Positions 23,500 through 34,014 of a stretch of DNA of 64,000 bases are shown here, piece after piece. A program made the translations under genes and the position numbers. The notes beneath the pieces were generated by a model. It ran no database searches. It had not been told where the DNA came from and saw nothing but the letters and a program-made list of their open reading frames with translations. Within the stretch, counting starts at the first letter, position 1; each line of letters begins with the position of its first letter. Source of the stretch: Schistosoma haematobium (taxonomy: Eukaryota > Platyhelminthes > Trematoda > Strigeidida > Schistosomatidae); the NCBI RefSeq assembly GCF_000699445.3, contig NC_067196.1, positions 91,917,364-91,981,363 on the forward strand. Reading direction: 5' to 3'.

Positions 23500-23655
23500 T
23501 TCAGAAGGGGTTTGTGGAGATTTTAGAAATTTAATAGATTAAAGTCATGAGTCAATGGAAGCTAGACCACCATGGAAAACCATGGAAAAATCCAGGTTTT
23601 CCACAATGGTCTAGCTTCAATTAACTCATGATTTCAATCTGTAACACATATTTGT
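23500..23655. repeat. HH-B arms without ribozyme
   Basis: GGGTTTGTGGAGATTTTAGA and GCTAGACCACCATGGAAAAC meet directly the inverse CCAGGTTTTCCACAATGGTC and CTTCAATTAACTCATGATTT. The whole tRNA-like head and hammerhead are missing, leaving a hairpin. Confidence 0.75.
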
Positions 23656-23844
23656 TAAGCACTATATTCATTATGACTAGTTGACTGTTTATATATATTC
23701 ATGTTTTGTTGTTTTATACTGACATCTGGTACATAATTGGTAATTGAATAAAATCAACTTCTTTATTAGAACTTGTCACTAAAAGAAGACCATATCATGC
23801 TGTATCTTCTTCAAAAAGCTGTGTCATTTAGCATGAAATCTTGA

Positions 23845-24575
23845 TTCAAGGTATCCTGTTAACTACCTCCAACCACCATCTTACCTCAACATAGTACATG
23901 CAATGTCGAGTCACCTAGACTAGTGGTCACATTGCAAATTGGTCGATAGGATTCGATTTGTACTAAGAACGACCTGATATACGTGACATTGATCAACACC
24001 AAGTGATTAATCAATTATAGATTCAAATTGTCTTGATTATTACAAGTTCACTAAAATATTTACTCTGATACAAATAAATTTCTATTATGCTCTAGATACA
24101 AAGAAGGTTCACTTTTTTCTGTAATTAACCAAGTGTTTTTATTTGATACATAAAAGCCCTCTTTGTTAGGTTCCGTTTTTCTTTGTCCTACTTGCTTAAA
24201 GTGTTCATCATTTCGTATTAATCATTTGATGTAACCATATAGAATTCTTAGCACAAAGTATTTCAACACATTTCCGTTTCTTACTTCTTGGTCGATACTG
24301 ACGATAACATAATGTGTGATCGCCAGTCAATCGACATTTAAACAATGTACACTCTTTTCCTTGTATATTGCTTCAACTACGTTATCTCTGATTGGATCTT
24401 TTTTTGTAATTTGTACAACAAAAGGTTTTACAATTTTCAGAAACGCACCTGAATAGGTTATACGATTAATAGCTATATTGATGTATTAAAACAAACAAAA
24501 GATCAGATGATTTGTTGAAATTACTTGGTAGTAGGAACAGGTTACACACAGATGTTCAATCAGGCCGCTTACATT
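23845..24575. repeat. Repeat J, two blocks
   Basis: Block 1 (23850-24020) matches 60160-60310 (ACATGCAATG.CGAGTCAC.TAGA). Block 2 (24250-24570) matches 50060-50525 (TTTCTTACTT.TTGGTCGAT.CTGACGATAA). No coding potential seen. Confidence 0.55.
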
Positions 24576-24859
24576 CATTTGTAGTTTAATCAAAGAAACA
24601 AAGAAACTGAAATATATTATAGATTTGAATAAATTTTTTTACATAAGGTCTATGAATTGAATGGAAAGAGTATGGTAAATGCGAAAGGGTATCTTTAAGG
24701 TGGATAAAACGATAATTTATTAAGGCGAATGTAATTGGTGAAGAGATTTTTAAGCATATAAATAAACGATGTCACTTTAAATCATTGACAACTGTTTCTT
24801 TTTTGAACTGAAAAATGAGCTGCTATGGCAACTACCTCGCGCTTTTATTTCTAATGATC

Positions 24860-25005
24860 AGTTTGTTGCAAGACTGATAGGTCCTGGGTTCGAATAGCGC
24901 GAGGCAGGGTCGTGGATGCGCACTGCTGAGGAGTCCCACAATAGGACGAAGCGGCCGTTCAGTACTTCCAGGTTTTCCATGGCGACTCATCATCTCAACT
25001 GTTTA
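24860..25005 (+). mobile_element. HH-B fragment with hammerhead
   Basis: Starts in the middle of the tRNA-like head (AAGACTGATAGGTCCTGGG), with B box, then ribozyme at 24920-24966: GCACTG, CTGAGGA, GTCC/GGAC, but GAAGC instead of GAAAC, so the A15.1-U16.1 pair is weakened to G-U. Confidence 0.75.
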
Positions 25006-25009
25006 AATT

Positions 25010-25628
25010 TTTAATGATCAGTTTAGTAGAAATGTAATCGTCGATAATATGTCTACTATCAATTAAATATTGTGCTATCGCACTAATGAAAGCTCTATGA
25101 CCATTTGAATCTCAAGTTCTTTGAAATGTTCTGAGAAATCAGATGTATTTTTCACTATAATTTCAATGTATTTGTCACTGAACTTTGAGTTGAACAAATG
25201 ATTTTGATTGAAGCAACTATTTAGTAACTAAAATATCCAGTGAAACTATGACTTTCTTCAGCGTAATTGTTGATGCATTTTTATGGGTGTTCCCTTCCTC
25301 ATAAACATATTTTAATTATTCTAGGTTTTTTCCCTATACCTCGCTTTTTCGAATAGAGTTAATGAAAACTGTCAATAAGCATATGACCTACTTACTGTCT
25401 ATGTCAACTTAGTAGGATAGAAACTGTTACTATGTAGACATGAACTACTCTGTATTAGTACTCTCCCATTTCTAGTTCTTTGAGTTTTGAGTCTATGGAA
25501 GTTTAACTTGTCACCATGTCAGTACACCATATTTAATTCAATGTCATAGAATGCTGAAGATCATTATAGATCATAAATGGACCACCTAAAGTTTTATATT
25601 ATCGTAGTGATTTAATGGTTCAGTTTCT
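25010..25628. other. AT-rich sequence, nothing recognised
   Basis: No gene or repeat that I can define. Confidence 0.45.
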
Positions 25629-26245
25629 TGTATACACCTACACCACTGTGATTGATTCTGAGCAATGTCACACACAGTCTCAAATCACTGATTACGATAG
25701 TCACCACGACCCCAACCAAATAGTCTGCATCTACTAACATTACTAAGACTATAAATTAAGGACTTCAATGACTGGTGTCACGTTTTGGTTTTGCCGCCTC
25801 TAATGTTCTTCCAACCATCTCCAACACTAGTCAGCATTGCACGTCGTGGTAATCGATGTTCAGACATATGTAACACGCGACCCAACTATCTCAGTCAACG
25901 GAGATACACAATCTCATCAACTGATTTACCATCATCATTCCCCGATACCCTGTATCTAACCTCCCTATAACTTACCCGTTGATCCCAACAAATACGAGCA
26001 ATATTTCCAAGATATCTGTGATCAAATATTAGTAACTTAAGAATATCTTCTACTCTTAATAGCCACGTTTCGCAGGCGTAAAGTAAGACAGAACGAACCA
26101 CTGCTCAGTATACTGGTCCGTTAATTGATAGGCACCTTCGCCATAGTTGGTGACGTATGTTGGTAGAAGCCAAACGCGCTATCTGAATTGGTGCTGAGAG
26201 TTCGTCAGACGCCAACCCAAGATAAGTGAAGCAGTCGATGATGTA
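25629..26245 (-). pseudogene. LINE reverse transcriptase fragment, patch copy 1
   Basis: On the minus strand it reads RQLWRRC-like, VVRSVLLYACETWLLRVEDI, IFDHRYLGNIARICWDQRVS, then the broken LGHVLR region and end of the ORF. Bases 25629-26195 equal 31059-31625 except one (C at 25646, T at 31076). Beyond 26195 the copies differ although both are still reverse transcriptase sequence. No 3-prime UTR is attached. Confidence 0.85.
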
Positions 26246-26251
26246 TAACTG

Positions 26252-26560
26252 TATTCTTTTTATTATAAGCTTTATTTTGATCTATAGACTATTATGATTT
26301 ACTACTCTTAAGTTATGTTCAGTTTATTGATTACAGTCTCCCACATTTACAGACACTTATTGGATTGATCTTAAATTTTATTTCCTATTTTATGATGTAA
26401 TGTGGTCTGTTTAACTGGTATATAAACCAATTATATTTGAATTAAATGATTTATATAGTGAAAGTTGTTATTGGCATTCAGGTCTCAACTGGACGATCTA
26501 CGAGAACAAAAGAACCTATAAAGACACTAGGCTACTCATATCGGTCGAACATTATTAGTT
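26252..26560 (+). mobile_element. LTR-2, truncated
   Basis: Shares the block around ACTGGTATATAAACCAATTA (TATA box) and TATGATGTAATGTGGTCTGT with 8971-9472, but lacks the first and last parts. Abuts the LINE patch. Confidence 0.6.
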
Positions 26561-26564
26561 TAAC

Positions 26565-27400
26565 ACTGTACTAAGATTGTATAAGTCTTATTTCAGTTGG
26601 TGAATAAATCACATAATAATTAACCGGATTTAATGTCACAACAATCATAGTGTCATAAAAATCTCAAATTCAGTACTGTTAATTTCATATTACAAAACTT
26701 TATACTAACTAAATAACATAAGAGTCATTGACAGCAATTAGATCTATATTAAGCTTGACTATTGTATAAATCAAATAAACTAGAAATATAATTTATTATA
26801 CTTAATCTTTTTGTCTCTTCCCCTTCCCATCCCCCCCCCAAAAGACAACTACAGTGCAAACTACTAAATTTCACACTACTAATAAAAAAAGTTTTATTAC
26901 CTAAGAGTTTGTGTTTTTCATTGCTTAAGTGAACTTTGTATAGAGAAGGTATACCTAAACTTATCTTTATCATCATTACTGCCTTAATATTATTTTACGA
27001 TCAGTTTTTGGTGGTGGTGGTGGTGGTGTTGTTGTTGCTACGATCGTGTACTTTGGTTAACCTGAAATAAAATAAAGTCGTTTACATCTATATTAAGGAA
27101 ATGTTTATCACGTATATAAATGTGATTTTATTTATGATGTTAGATCTGATAACGGTTACGATGCTTAGTTTATATCATGTATCTACGTTTACGTATAAAA
27201 GATTCTCACACACCCACACCCATACCAATTCACACACACACACACACAGGTATATACACGTATATAAACATGTATCTGTCGTTAGATAAGTCGGTTCTAG
27301 AATAATAATAATAATAAAGATTTTTTCCCAAAATCCACGAAAGTTAAATAAACAATAAGTAGTAAATATAACGAGAATAAAATTAGGATAGAGAATCAGT
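26565..27400. other. AT-rich sequence with microsatellites
   Basis: GGT repeat 27010-27030, CA repeat 27205-27248, AAT repeat 27300-27316, and a C run at 26831-26839. No gene supported. Confidence 0.6.
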
Positions 27401-27404
27401 TTGG

Positions 27405-27745
27405 GACACATGAATTTTTCAAGTATTGAAATTCATCATCATATAGTAATTACTTCATTTGTAAAGTGTCAATCAATTGTGTCAAACTTCACAATTGATT
27501 GATCATTCGGTGGTGATCAATATCATGCGTGTCAAGTCTTACAGGAGATCAGTCGCGGCCCGGATAGCTCAGTGGTAACGTCTCTGACTGTGAAGCTGGG
27601 TGACATGGGATCAAACCCGCCAGGGAGCGTCAGTTCCCTTCTTTTCTTTGATTTTCTCAACCTTCTACTGCCAGGTATTTCACTTTCAATTGATGACACA
27701 TACTATTTATATCTGTTGATATCAGTAGCATACACCATATTTGAT
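27405..27745 (+). mobile_element. LTR-1-like copy with tRNA-like insert
   Basis: Flanking parts (CATATAGTAATTACTTCATT; TTGATGACACATACTATTTA; GTAGCATACACCAT) follow LTR-1. Between them 27556-27632 reads CCCGGATAGCTCAGTGGTAA (A box) ... GGGATCAAACCC (B box). The insert is absent from other LTR-1 copies. Confidence 0.6.
27556..27632 (+). repeat. tRNA-derived sequence (not a functional tRNA)
   Basis: A box TAGCTCAGTGG and B box GGGATCAAACCC at normal tRNA spacing, but the 5-prime GCCCGGA has no matching 3-prime acceptor strand and the anticodon arm does not fold well. Probably the head of a SINE or a decayed tRNA copy. Confidence 0.6.
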
Positions 27746-27869
27746 TGAGAAGTTTGTAGAACTTCAAATTAACTTTTAAATGTTGTCAGTATTCTTCTAT
27801 TTTTTAATAATTCACTTGTTTAATATCAATCGATAACATTACCAGTTCTAAAATAATCATACAATTTCT

Positions 27870-28140
27870 TTTCAATAGTTGACATCATGAGTCAATTGAA
27901 GCTAGGCCACCATGAAAAAGCTGGAAATACTGAACGGCCGTTTCGTCCTATTGTGGGACTCCTCAACGGTGCGCATCCAGTACCCCGCCTTGCGAAGTCA
28001 CGGAACTCGTACTCAAAACCTTCAGTTTTGTGTACGAACGCTTAACCTCTAAACGACTAAGCCGGTCGTTCAGTGCTTCCAGGTTTTCCATGGTGGCCAA
28101 TCTTTAATTGACTCATGAATTCAACCATAAAATTATGTTC
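27870..28140 (-). mobile_element. HH-B copy just upstream of exon 1
   Basis: Minus-strand ribozyme region at about 27931-27985 with GTTTCGTCC and CTCCTCAACGG (CTGAGGAG seen inverted as TTGAGGAG), head with damaged B box, then a plus-strand right arm from 28065. It ends about 45 nt before exon 1. Confidence 0.7.
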
Positions 28141-28183
28141 TAATTCTAACACATATTATGTTTGCTTACTTATTATTTTACAG

Positions 28184-28262
28184 GTTATTTTATGAAAAGA
28201 TTCAACGAAATTATTCAGACTGTAATCAACCATGGAATATACTTGGTGAAGTTATTAAACAA
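28184..28262 (+). CDS. Exon 1 of unnamed coiled-coil / low-complexity protein
   Basis: Acceptor TTTTACAG ends at 28183 and donor GTAAAT starts at 28263. The exon carries one base of a split codon, then 26 codons reading LFYEKIQRNY...ILGEVIKQ. Joined to exon 2 the frame runs on as EVIKQ-VKQECFE without a stop. Reading through the donor instead gives only nine more codons before a stop, so a terminal exon is possible but less likely, because the splice product continues a charged helix. The preceding exon is not identified; it would have to leave a codon with two bases. An HH-B repeat ends about 45 nt upstream. Confidence 0.65.
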
Positions 28263-28436
28263 GTAAATGAAATGATTCAATCCAGTTAACGATTTAATCA
28301 TCTTTTTTTATATCACTTATTAAACATGTTTCATTGTAATCCGTATCAATAGTTGTGAAACCGTTTAGCATCGTTTTGAGTCTTCTGCAGGAAAAAACAT
28401 CCCAAATATAAAAGAAAGTATTTCAAATAGTATGAT

Positions 28437-28638
28437 TGGGATGGAATCCTCGAGGCCAAAGGAAAAGAGGAAGACCAAATCACACATTAAGCCGGGAAAT
28501 GGAAATAGACATGAGAAAAATGAACAAGAATTGGATGGAACTAGAAAAAAAGGTCCAGGACAGAGTGTGTCGGAGAATGCTGGTCTGCGGCCTATGCTTT
28601 ATTAGGAGTAACAGGCATAAGTAAGTAAGTAAGTAAGT
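28437..28638 (+). pseudogene. RTE-like LINE C terminus and (GTAA)n tail
   Basis: Reads [20 protein letters not shown], then [17 protein letters not shown] and a terminal SNRHK, followed by AAGTAAGTAAGTAAGTAAG. Heavily 5-prime truncated. Lies in intron 1. Confidence 0.8.
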
Positions 28639-28649
28639 ATGATTGGGGT

Positions 28650-29035
28650 ACTTACCTACTTACTTACTTACGCATGTTACTCCTCGTGGAGAAGCATAGG
28701 CCACCAACAAGCATTCTCCATCCAACCCTGTCATGGGCAATTCTTTCCAGCTCTTTCCAGTTCTTATTCATCCTTTTCATATCCGCTTCTATTTCCCAAC
28801 GTAATGTGTTCTTTGACCTTCCTCTTTTCCGCTTCCCTTCAGGATTCCACGTTAGGGCTTGCCTCGCGATGCAGTTTGACGATTTGCGTAATGTATGTCC
28901 TATCCATTTCCAAAGTCTTCCCCTACTTTCCTCTTCAGCTGGAAGCTAGTTTGTTCTCTCCCACAGTAGGCTGTTGCTGATCGTATCCGGTCAATGGATG
29001 TTGAGTATCTTGTGTAGATAACTATTTATAAATAC
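28650..29035 (-). pseudogene. RTE-like LINE C terminus, tail-to-tail with the previous copy
   Basis: TTACTTACTTACTTACGCATG at 28660 is the inverted tail. The minus-strand frame has [16 protein letters not shown] and [19 protein letters not shown] segments. It ends near the SNSLLWE region. Confidence 0.8.
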
Positions 29036-29739
29036 TTATACTTTCTTGATGATGGTCGTAAATGATAACATAATTGGGATAACTTAGTTAGAAGCCCAGG
29101 TTACCTATTAAAAACACCCAGCAATTCCATGAAACTGCATAGTAGCTATTAGTAAGATCATTTCCAAAGTCGTACGTTTACACGTTTACAGCTCACTGTT
29201 GAAGATCTCTAGATTCGGTATATTGTGTTTTTTTTTAATCCAACTGCTATTAATAGCCTTGCAGATGGTGTGATGCCCGTTTTCATATTTCATGTTTACC
29301 GAATCTAACTAGCTACATGGTTAAATGTAACTAATTTGTTGGTTATCTTACTTATTCTACATGACAAAAAAATAACATAACTCAATAACTTTGTTACTAA
29401 ATCTCCTCTAAACTGGTAACCAAGCTCATCCACTTCCTTAATCCTTATAGACTAGTCAAAGTTTATTTCAAGTTCATGTATATTAAACTGTCTAGAAAGC
29501 AACATAAAACATTTTAGACATGTAACAATCAAGTTGTCGTAGATATTGGACATTAATCATCTTGTTAAGTGTAATTTCAGTGCGTGTATAATAATCCTTT
29601 ATTCGAGTCAATGTCAGTTACAATCTATATTGTTTCATTTACAATCTATAGTCCTATAACGGCAATATATGTAATGTGGAACTTCTGTATTATAATCTAT
29701 ATAAAATTCATATGTTTATAATCTCGTACACATTTTGTG

Positions 29740-30075
29740 ATCTGGGATCTAACTTCAGTTATATCTTATGAATGTTTATTGTAAAAATGGACATCCTGAT
29801 TATTCTCGTATTTAATTATCGACTTAGATCGCGTTAGTGAATAACAGAATTAAATAAGTCAAATACGTGAATGAATGTTTCAAATATGTATATTTTGTAC
29901 ACTCATTCATCTGGGCAGATAATAAGAGGGACGAAGCTCAGAGAAGAGAGTGAAGTTAAATGATGCACAGTGAAGAAGATATGCAAACTGACTCGATTTA
30001 ATCAAGCGTTAATCAATATTTATAGTCACACAAAAATAAGCTATAGACATGTGATAAATAGGATAAAAGGAGTGC
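29740..30075 (+). repeat. Repeat I
   Basis: TATATTTTGTACACTCATTC, TTTAATCAAGCGTTAATCAA and TATTTATAG blocks match 33165-33500. An A/CA-rich end follows at 30080-30100. Unclassified. Confidence 0.55.
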
Positions 30076-30145
30076 ACATTCACACACACACACACACAGT
30101 TATACGTTTACATGTGGACTTAACCGATACTACAGATCTGTATTT

Positions 30146-30594
30146 GATTGAGATCATGAACCGATTGATGTTAGACCACCACAATTGAAAACCTGGAAGC
30201 ACTGGATGGCCGTTTCGTCCTATTGTGGGACTCCTCAGCAGTGCGCATCCACGATCCCGCGAGCGGGATTCGAACCCAGGGCCTTCGGTCTCGCGCGCGA
30301 ACGCTTAACCAACTGGACCACTGAGCCGGCGTCCAATGGTGATAGTTTCTAACTTCAACCAATCCACGAAATTGCGCGACCAACTTTCATTGTACTGAGG
30401 TAAATACCTGTCTCTACCCGACATGGATTAGATCCACTGGTCACGGCTTCTCACCAGAACTCCGAGAATTCCCTCACGAAGCTAGTCACTAGTGAGCACA
30501 TGTTGATTACTAGTATAGGGGTTGTGGAGATTATTAAGTTTTTGATTGAGATCATGAACCGATTGATGTTAGACCACCACAATTGAAAACCTGT
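30146..30594 (-). mobile_element. HH-B partial tandem, 1.1 units, 46 bp before exon 2
   Basis: GATTGAGATCATGAACCGAT at 30146 recurs at about 30543, so the unit is about 397 bp and the first 50 bp are repeated at the end. Complete minus-strand head (B box GGGATTCGAACCC) and ribozyme at 30199-30244. CTGTATTT occurs at both edges (30138-30145, 30591-30598), a possible short target duplication. Confidence 0.85.
30199..30244 (-). ncRNA. Hammerhead ribozyme, HH-B type, in intron 1
   Basis: Minus strand: GCACTG, CTGAGGA, GTCC-CACAATA-GGAC, GAA, ACGGCCAT, C, CAGTGC. Helix I is six perfect pairs, helix II four. Helix III has one substitution (C opposite A). It would be transcribed antisense to the gene unless read from its own head. 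Confidence 0.8.
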
Positions 30595-30640
30595 ATTTAC
30601 TATCTATTCTAATTCATTTATATTTTCATTTCTTTTATAG

Positions 30641-30727
30641 GTGAAACAAGAATGTTTTGAACGTGTAAAATGTTTGGAACAAGAAAATTTAATTCTTCAA
30701 CAACGTTATAAAGAACTTGAAGAAAGG
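30641..30727 (+). CDS. Exon 2, coiled-coil segment
   Basis: Acceptor TTTTATAG ends at 30640 and donor GTAAAC starts at 30728. The exon is 29 codons in phase 0: VKQECFERVKCLEQENLI followed by LQQRYKELEER. Heptad spacing of V, L, L, L with dense E/K/R/Q is typical of a short parallel coiled coil, so it is probably a dimerisation or partner-binding helix. The exon is free of low-complexity sequence and is the most conserved-looking piece of the gene. A hammerhead-bearing HH-B insertion ends only about 46 nt before the acceptor, which leaves very little room for a branch point outside the repeat. Confidence 0.8.
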
Positions 30728-30822
30728 GTAAACATTTCATAATAATTATACATCACTCTTAAAAATCACTTAATTGATGTTATATGGAGGTAGATCAGTT
30801 GACAAACAAACTTTAATAAATA

Positions 30823-31795
30823 CCTATTCAGTCAGTCGGCTACATCGTAGGACCAGGTACATATGTGCATCGGTACAAGTTCTAATACCTCATTAGCACA
30901 ACAAGATGAACACCAGGTTCATAGAAGTAGTTAATTCACTGGTGGCAATATGTAAAAGAGAGATTGTACATAAGGATATAGTACAAGAAGAAAGAATTAT
31001 TTCATGGAATAAACATATAAAGCAATTTTAATTTCACAGTTTAAAAGAAGACGGAGAGTGTATACACCTACACCATTGTGATTGATTCTGAGCAATGTCA
31101 CACACAGTCTCAAATCACTGATTACGATAGTCACCACGACCCCAACCAAATAGTCTGCATCTACTAACATTACTAAGACTATAAATTAAGGACTTCAATG
31201 ACTGGTGTCACGTTTTGGTTTTGCCGCCTCTAATGTTCTTCCAACCATCTCCAACACTAGTCAGCATTGCACGTCGTGGTAATCGATGTTCAGACATATG
31301 TAACACGCGACCCAACTATCTCAGTCAACGGAGATACACAATCTCATCAACTGATTTACCATCATCATTCCCCGATACCCTGTATCTAACCTCCCTATAA
31401 CTTACCCGTTGATCCCAACAAATACGAGCAATATTTCCAAGATATCTGTGATCAAATATTAGTAACTTAAGAATATCTTCTACTCTTAATAGCCACGTTT
31501 CGCAGGCGTAAAGTAAGACAGAACGAACCACTGCTCAGTATACTGGTCCGTTAATTGATAGGCACCTTCGCCATAGTTGGTGACGTATGTTGGTAGAAGC
31601 CAAACGCGCTATCTGAATTGGTGCTAAAATTGTGTCAGACACTAACCCATTAGGGCTGATCAAACTTCTAATATAAGTTAAGTTCCCAATGCATTCGACT
31701 ACTTCACTCCCTATCCTTAGTTCAGGTGTTGATTGTATTGTATACTTTTGACTATGTTGACCACTGAAGAAAATTAAGAAAAATATCATAAACAT
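30823..31795 (-). pseudogene. LINE 3-prime part with full tail, patch copy 2
   Basis: Tail (CAGTCAGT) at 30823, 3-prime UTR to 31058, then the ORF end. Minus-strand frame: ELRIGSEVVECIGNLTYIRS, RLASTNIRHQLWRRC, VRSVLLYACETWLLRVEDI, broken after VYLR. 31059-31625 is the patch shared with 25629-26195. Lies in intron 2. Confidence 0.85.
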
Positions 31796-31875
31796 AACGA
31801 TTTATTGGAAAAAAGTGAGGAAAAAAACAATCACAATAAACTTTTCGATCATGCGATTTTAATCAATGGTTTAAT

Positions 31876-32095
31876 CAGTAGTCTAAGAGTTAAGGGCTCA
31901 GTTGCGAGACTTATAAGTCTTGGGCTCGAATATCGCAAGGAGGGATTGTGGATGCGCGCGACTGAGGAGTCCCGCGACAGGACGAAGTCGCCGCCCAGTG
32001 CTTCCAGGTTTTCCATGATGGTCTAGCTTCAATCGATTCATGATCTCAACTATTAAAATTACTATAATATCTACAGAACCCCTTCCAATATTAAT
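31876..32095 (+). mobile_element. HH-B copy
   Basis: Head with GGGCTCGAATATCGCAAG, ribozyme region 31957-32005: ACTGAGGAGTCCC...GGACGAAGTCGCCGCCCAGTGC. The core has GAAGT and GCC at the cleavage position, so activity is doubtful. Right end ATCTACAGAACCCCTTCC. Confidence 0.75.
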
Positions 32096-32377
32096 CTCCC
32101 GGAAAACAGAAGTATAAATTCTAAAATGACAAAGGTGACTATCAAAGGGGATATCTAAAATCAAATTCTTTACAAACAATTTTAAGGATTTCTTTTATTA
32201 GAAATGACATTTTGAATATAGGCCAAAATCAATATACTCAAGAGTTTTATAGAAATGATGTAGGAAAAGAATAGTTGATAATTACAAAATAAACTTACGA
32301 CCAATTCTAATAGTTTATTCTTACATAACCTGAAAGATTTAGAAAATTTTAATATTATCTTAGGCTATTATTATTGA

Positions 32378-32710
32378 TAAGCAAAGATGAATAATGGCTA
32401 GTAGTGGAATCGATGACTCGCGTTTCGTCCTATCTGGGACTCATCAGCTTGACGTACCTGGGCTCGTGTACCAGGGTGAACATCAACTCTGAGATGCAGG
32501 TACATCCAGCTGACGAGTCTTAAATAGGACGAAATGCTCATCAAACTGGAATCTACTACTAGCCACCATTCATCTTTGCATATAATCCTTGTGAATTAAG
32601 GCTTTGCCGAGGCAATATGCTCAGGATGCTTATATACCAAGAAGAGACTGATCAATTGCAGTCCTAATCATCAATAGAAAGATTCAAGTAAACAATACCA
32701 AGTTAATTTA
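32378..32710. mobile_element. HH-A inverted pair
   Basis: A minus-strand module (32378-32475, GTTTCGTCCTATCTGGGACT) and a plus-strand module from about 32483 with ATCCAG-CTGACGA-GTCTTAAATAGGAC-GAAATGCTCATC at 32504 onward, then the normal tail. AAA sits between the cleavage C and CTGGA. Confidence 0.8.
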
Positions 32711-32804
32711 TTATTATGATTACTATTTAGCGAATTCTTTTTGTAAGGATTCTTTAAAATTTTAAGAGATTTTTATCACATATTTATTTTTACCTGAGGA
32801 TCAT

Positions 32805-33005
32805 TATTAAACCAGGGAACACTTGAAGGCTGTTTTGTTCAAGTATGGAACAGTTCAACATCCATTAGGCCGCCGGAAATCAAACCTAAAATCCTTAGGT
32901 TTCGGCGTCGATCAAACAAATGAAAATTTCCATACTAAGATGAAACAGTTATTCAGTGTTTCATGATTTTCAATAACACTCTAATTGAGATCAATTCTTA
33001 ACCAA
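32805..33005. mobile_element. HH-B, badly degraded
   Basis: Recognised only by CCATACTAAGATGAAACAGT and the arms; the head is lost. Confidence 0.4.
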
Positions 33006-33164
33006 TAAGATCTACATATTAATATTATCACTACTATTATGATCACGTTCTCCTTGTCCTTATAATTGCAAAAGATTTGCACATGTTCTTTGTGTTTGAG
33101 TGATGAATGACTATCCATTTATTATTACTGTTTAACTTGAAATGATATCCGAAGATAAAATAAA

Positions 33165-33500
33165 CGATTCAGCATAAAGTTATCAGTTGTATATGCTCAG
33201 TTCTGTGAGTTTGGTGGCTGAAGATCAGACACTATTTGGACTGTATGATGATTGTTATCAAGTTATCGAAATGTACATATCCTTGCTACCCTCGCGTTCG
33301 TGTATAACGAAATTCAATAAGTCAAGTGTGAGAATAGATGTTTTGTATACGTATATTTTGCACACTCATTAATCAGAACATACGATCAGTGAGACGGAGT
33401 GCAGGAAGCGGATAGAAATGACGCGCGGTGGAGAAGGCGTGTGTGCCAACTCCCTTCAATCAAGCGTTAATCAATATTTATAGCCGAATAAAAATAAGTT
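33165..33500 (+). repeat. Repeat I, second copy
   Basis: Matches 29740-30075 (TGTATACGTATATTTTGCAC, CTTCAATCAAGCGTTAATCA). Followed by a GC-rich stretch at 33527-33595 (GACCCGCAGTAGCCCCAG) of unknown origin. Confidence 0.55.
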
Positions 33501-33759
33501 GAATAGCATAAGAAGTACTAAGCCTAACCCTGCTCCTTTATCCGGGCTTGGGACCCGCAGTAGCCCCAGAGGGTCTCAAGGCGGAGTTACACACACATAC
33601 GATCATAGAAAAATAGTCATGGTTCATAAGTGAATAATTAATAAGGTCAAAATGTAACTCAAGAATAATGATTGATAATCCGTTGACCATACCATCATCA
33701 CATGCTATTCAACTCCAATAACAGCTTACCTTTATTTATAAATGTGGCTTTTTGTACAA

Positions 33760-34010
33760 AAATGGAGAGAGTATAATTTATAGAGGAACCAATTAGATAT
33801 AAGATAATAGGTCACTCGATTTTGGCGCGAAATTCACTCACCATTTGGATAAATAGAGTCTTGGCATTGTTGTTGATGTCACTTCATGATGAAAATTCTA
33901 AATCTAATTCCTTACCTTAACCATCAACTGTAAATCATAATTCTATTCCCTCACACTCGTTTATGACCCTCATTTAATCCTAGTTATTAGGTGGACACTC
34001 TCAAGGTATA
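33760..34010 (-). mobile_element. MITE-E, truncated at one end
   Basis: Starts GAGAGTATAATTTATAGAGG and runs to GGTGGACACTCTCAAGGT, losing the last 30 bp. Confidence 0.7.
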
Positions 34011-34014
34011 ACAA

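Noticed and set aside
26749..26976. 75-codon minus ORF
   Set aside because: Runs through a C-rich homopolymer and has no family features.
27556..27632. Functional tRNA gene
   Set aside because: Good A and B boxes, but no acceptor stem pairing and a poor anticodon arm.
28263..28290. Exon 1 as a terminal exon ending at the stop near 28288
   Set aside because: Possible, but splicing at GTAAAT to exon 2 is in phase and continues the helix, so I preferred it.
31898..32179. 93-codon minus ORF and similar 60-90 codon ORFs in HH-B copies (19109, 37358, 30171)
   Set aside because: The same peptide pieces recur wherever HH-B occurs, in both orientations and with random breaks; the repeat is an RNA element, not a gene.
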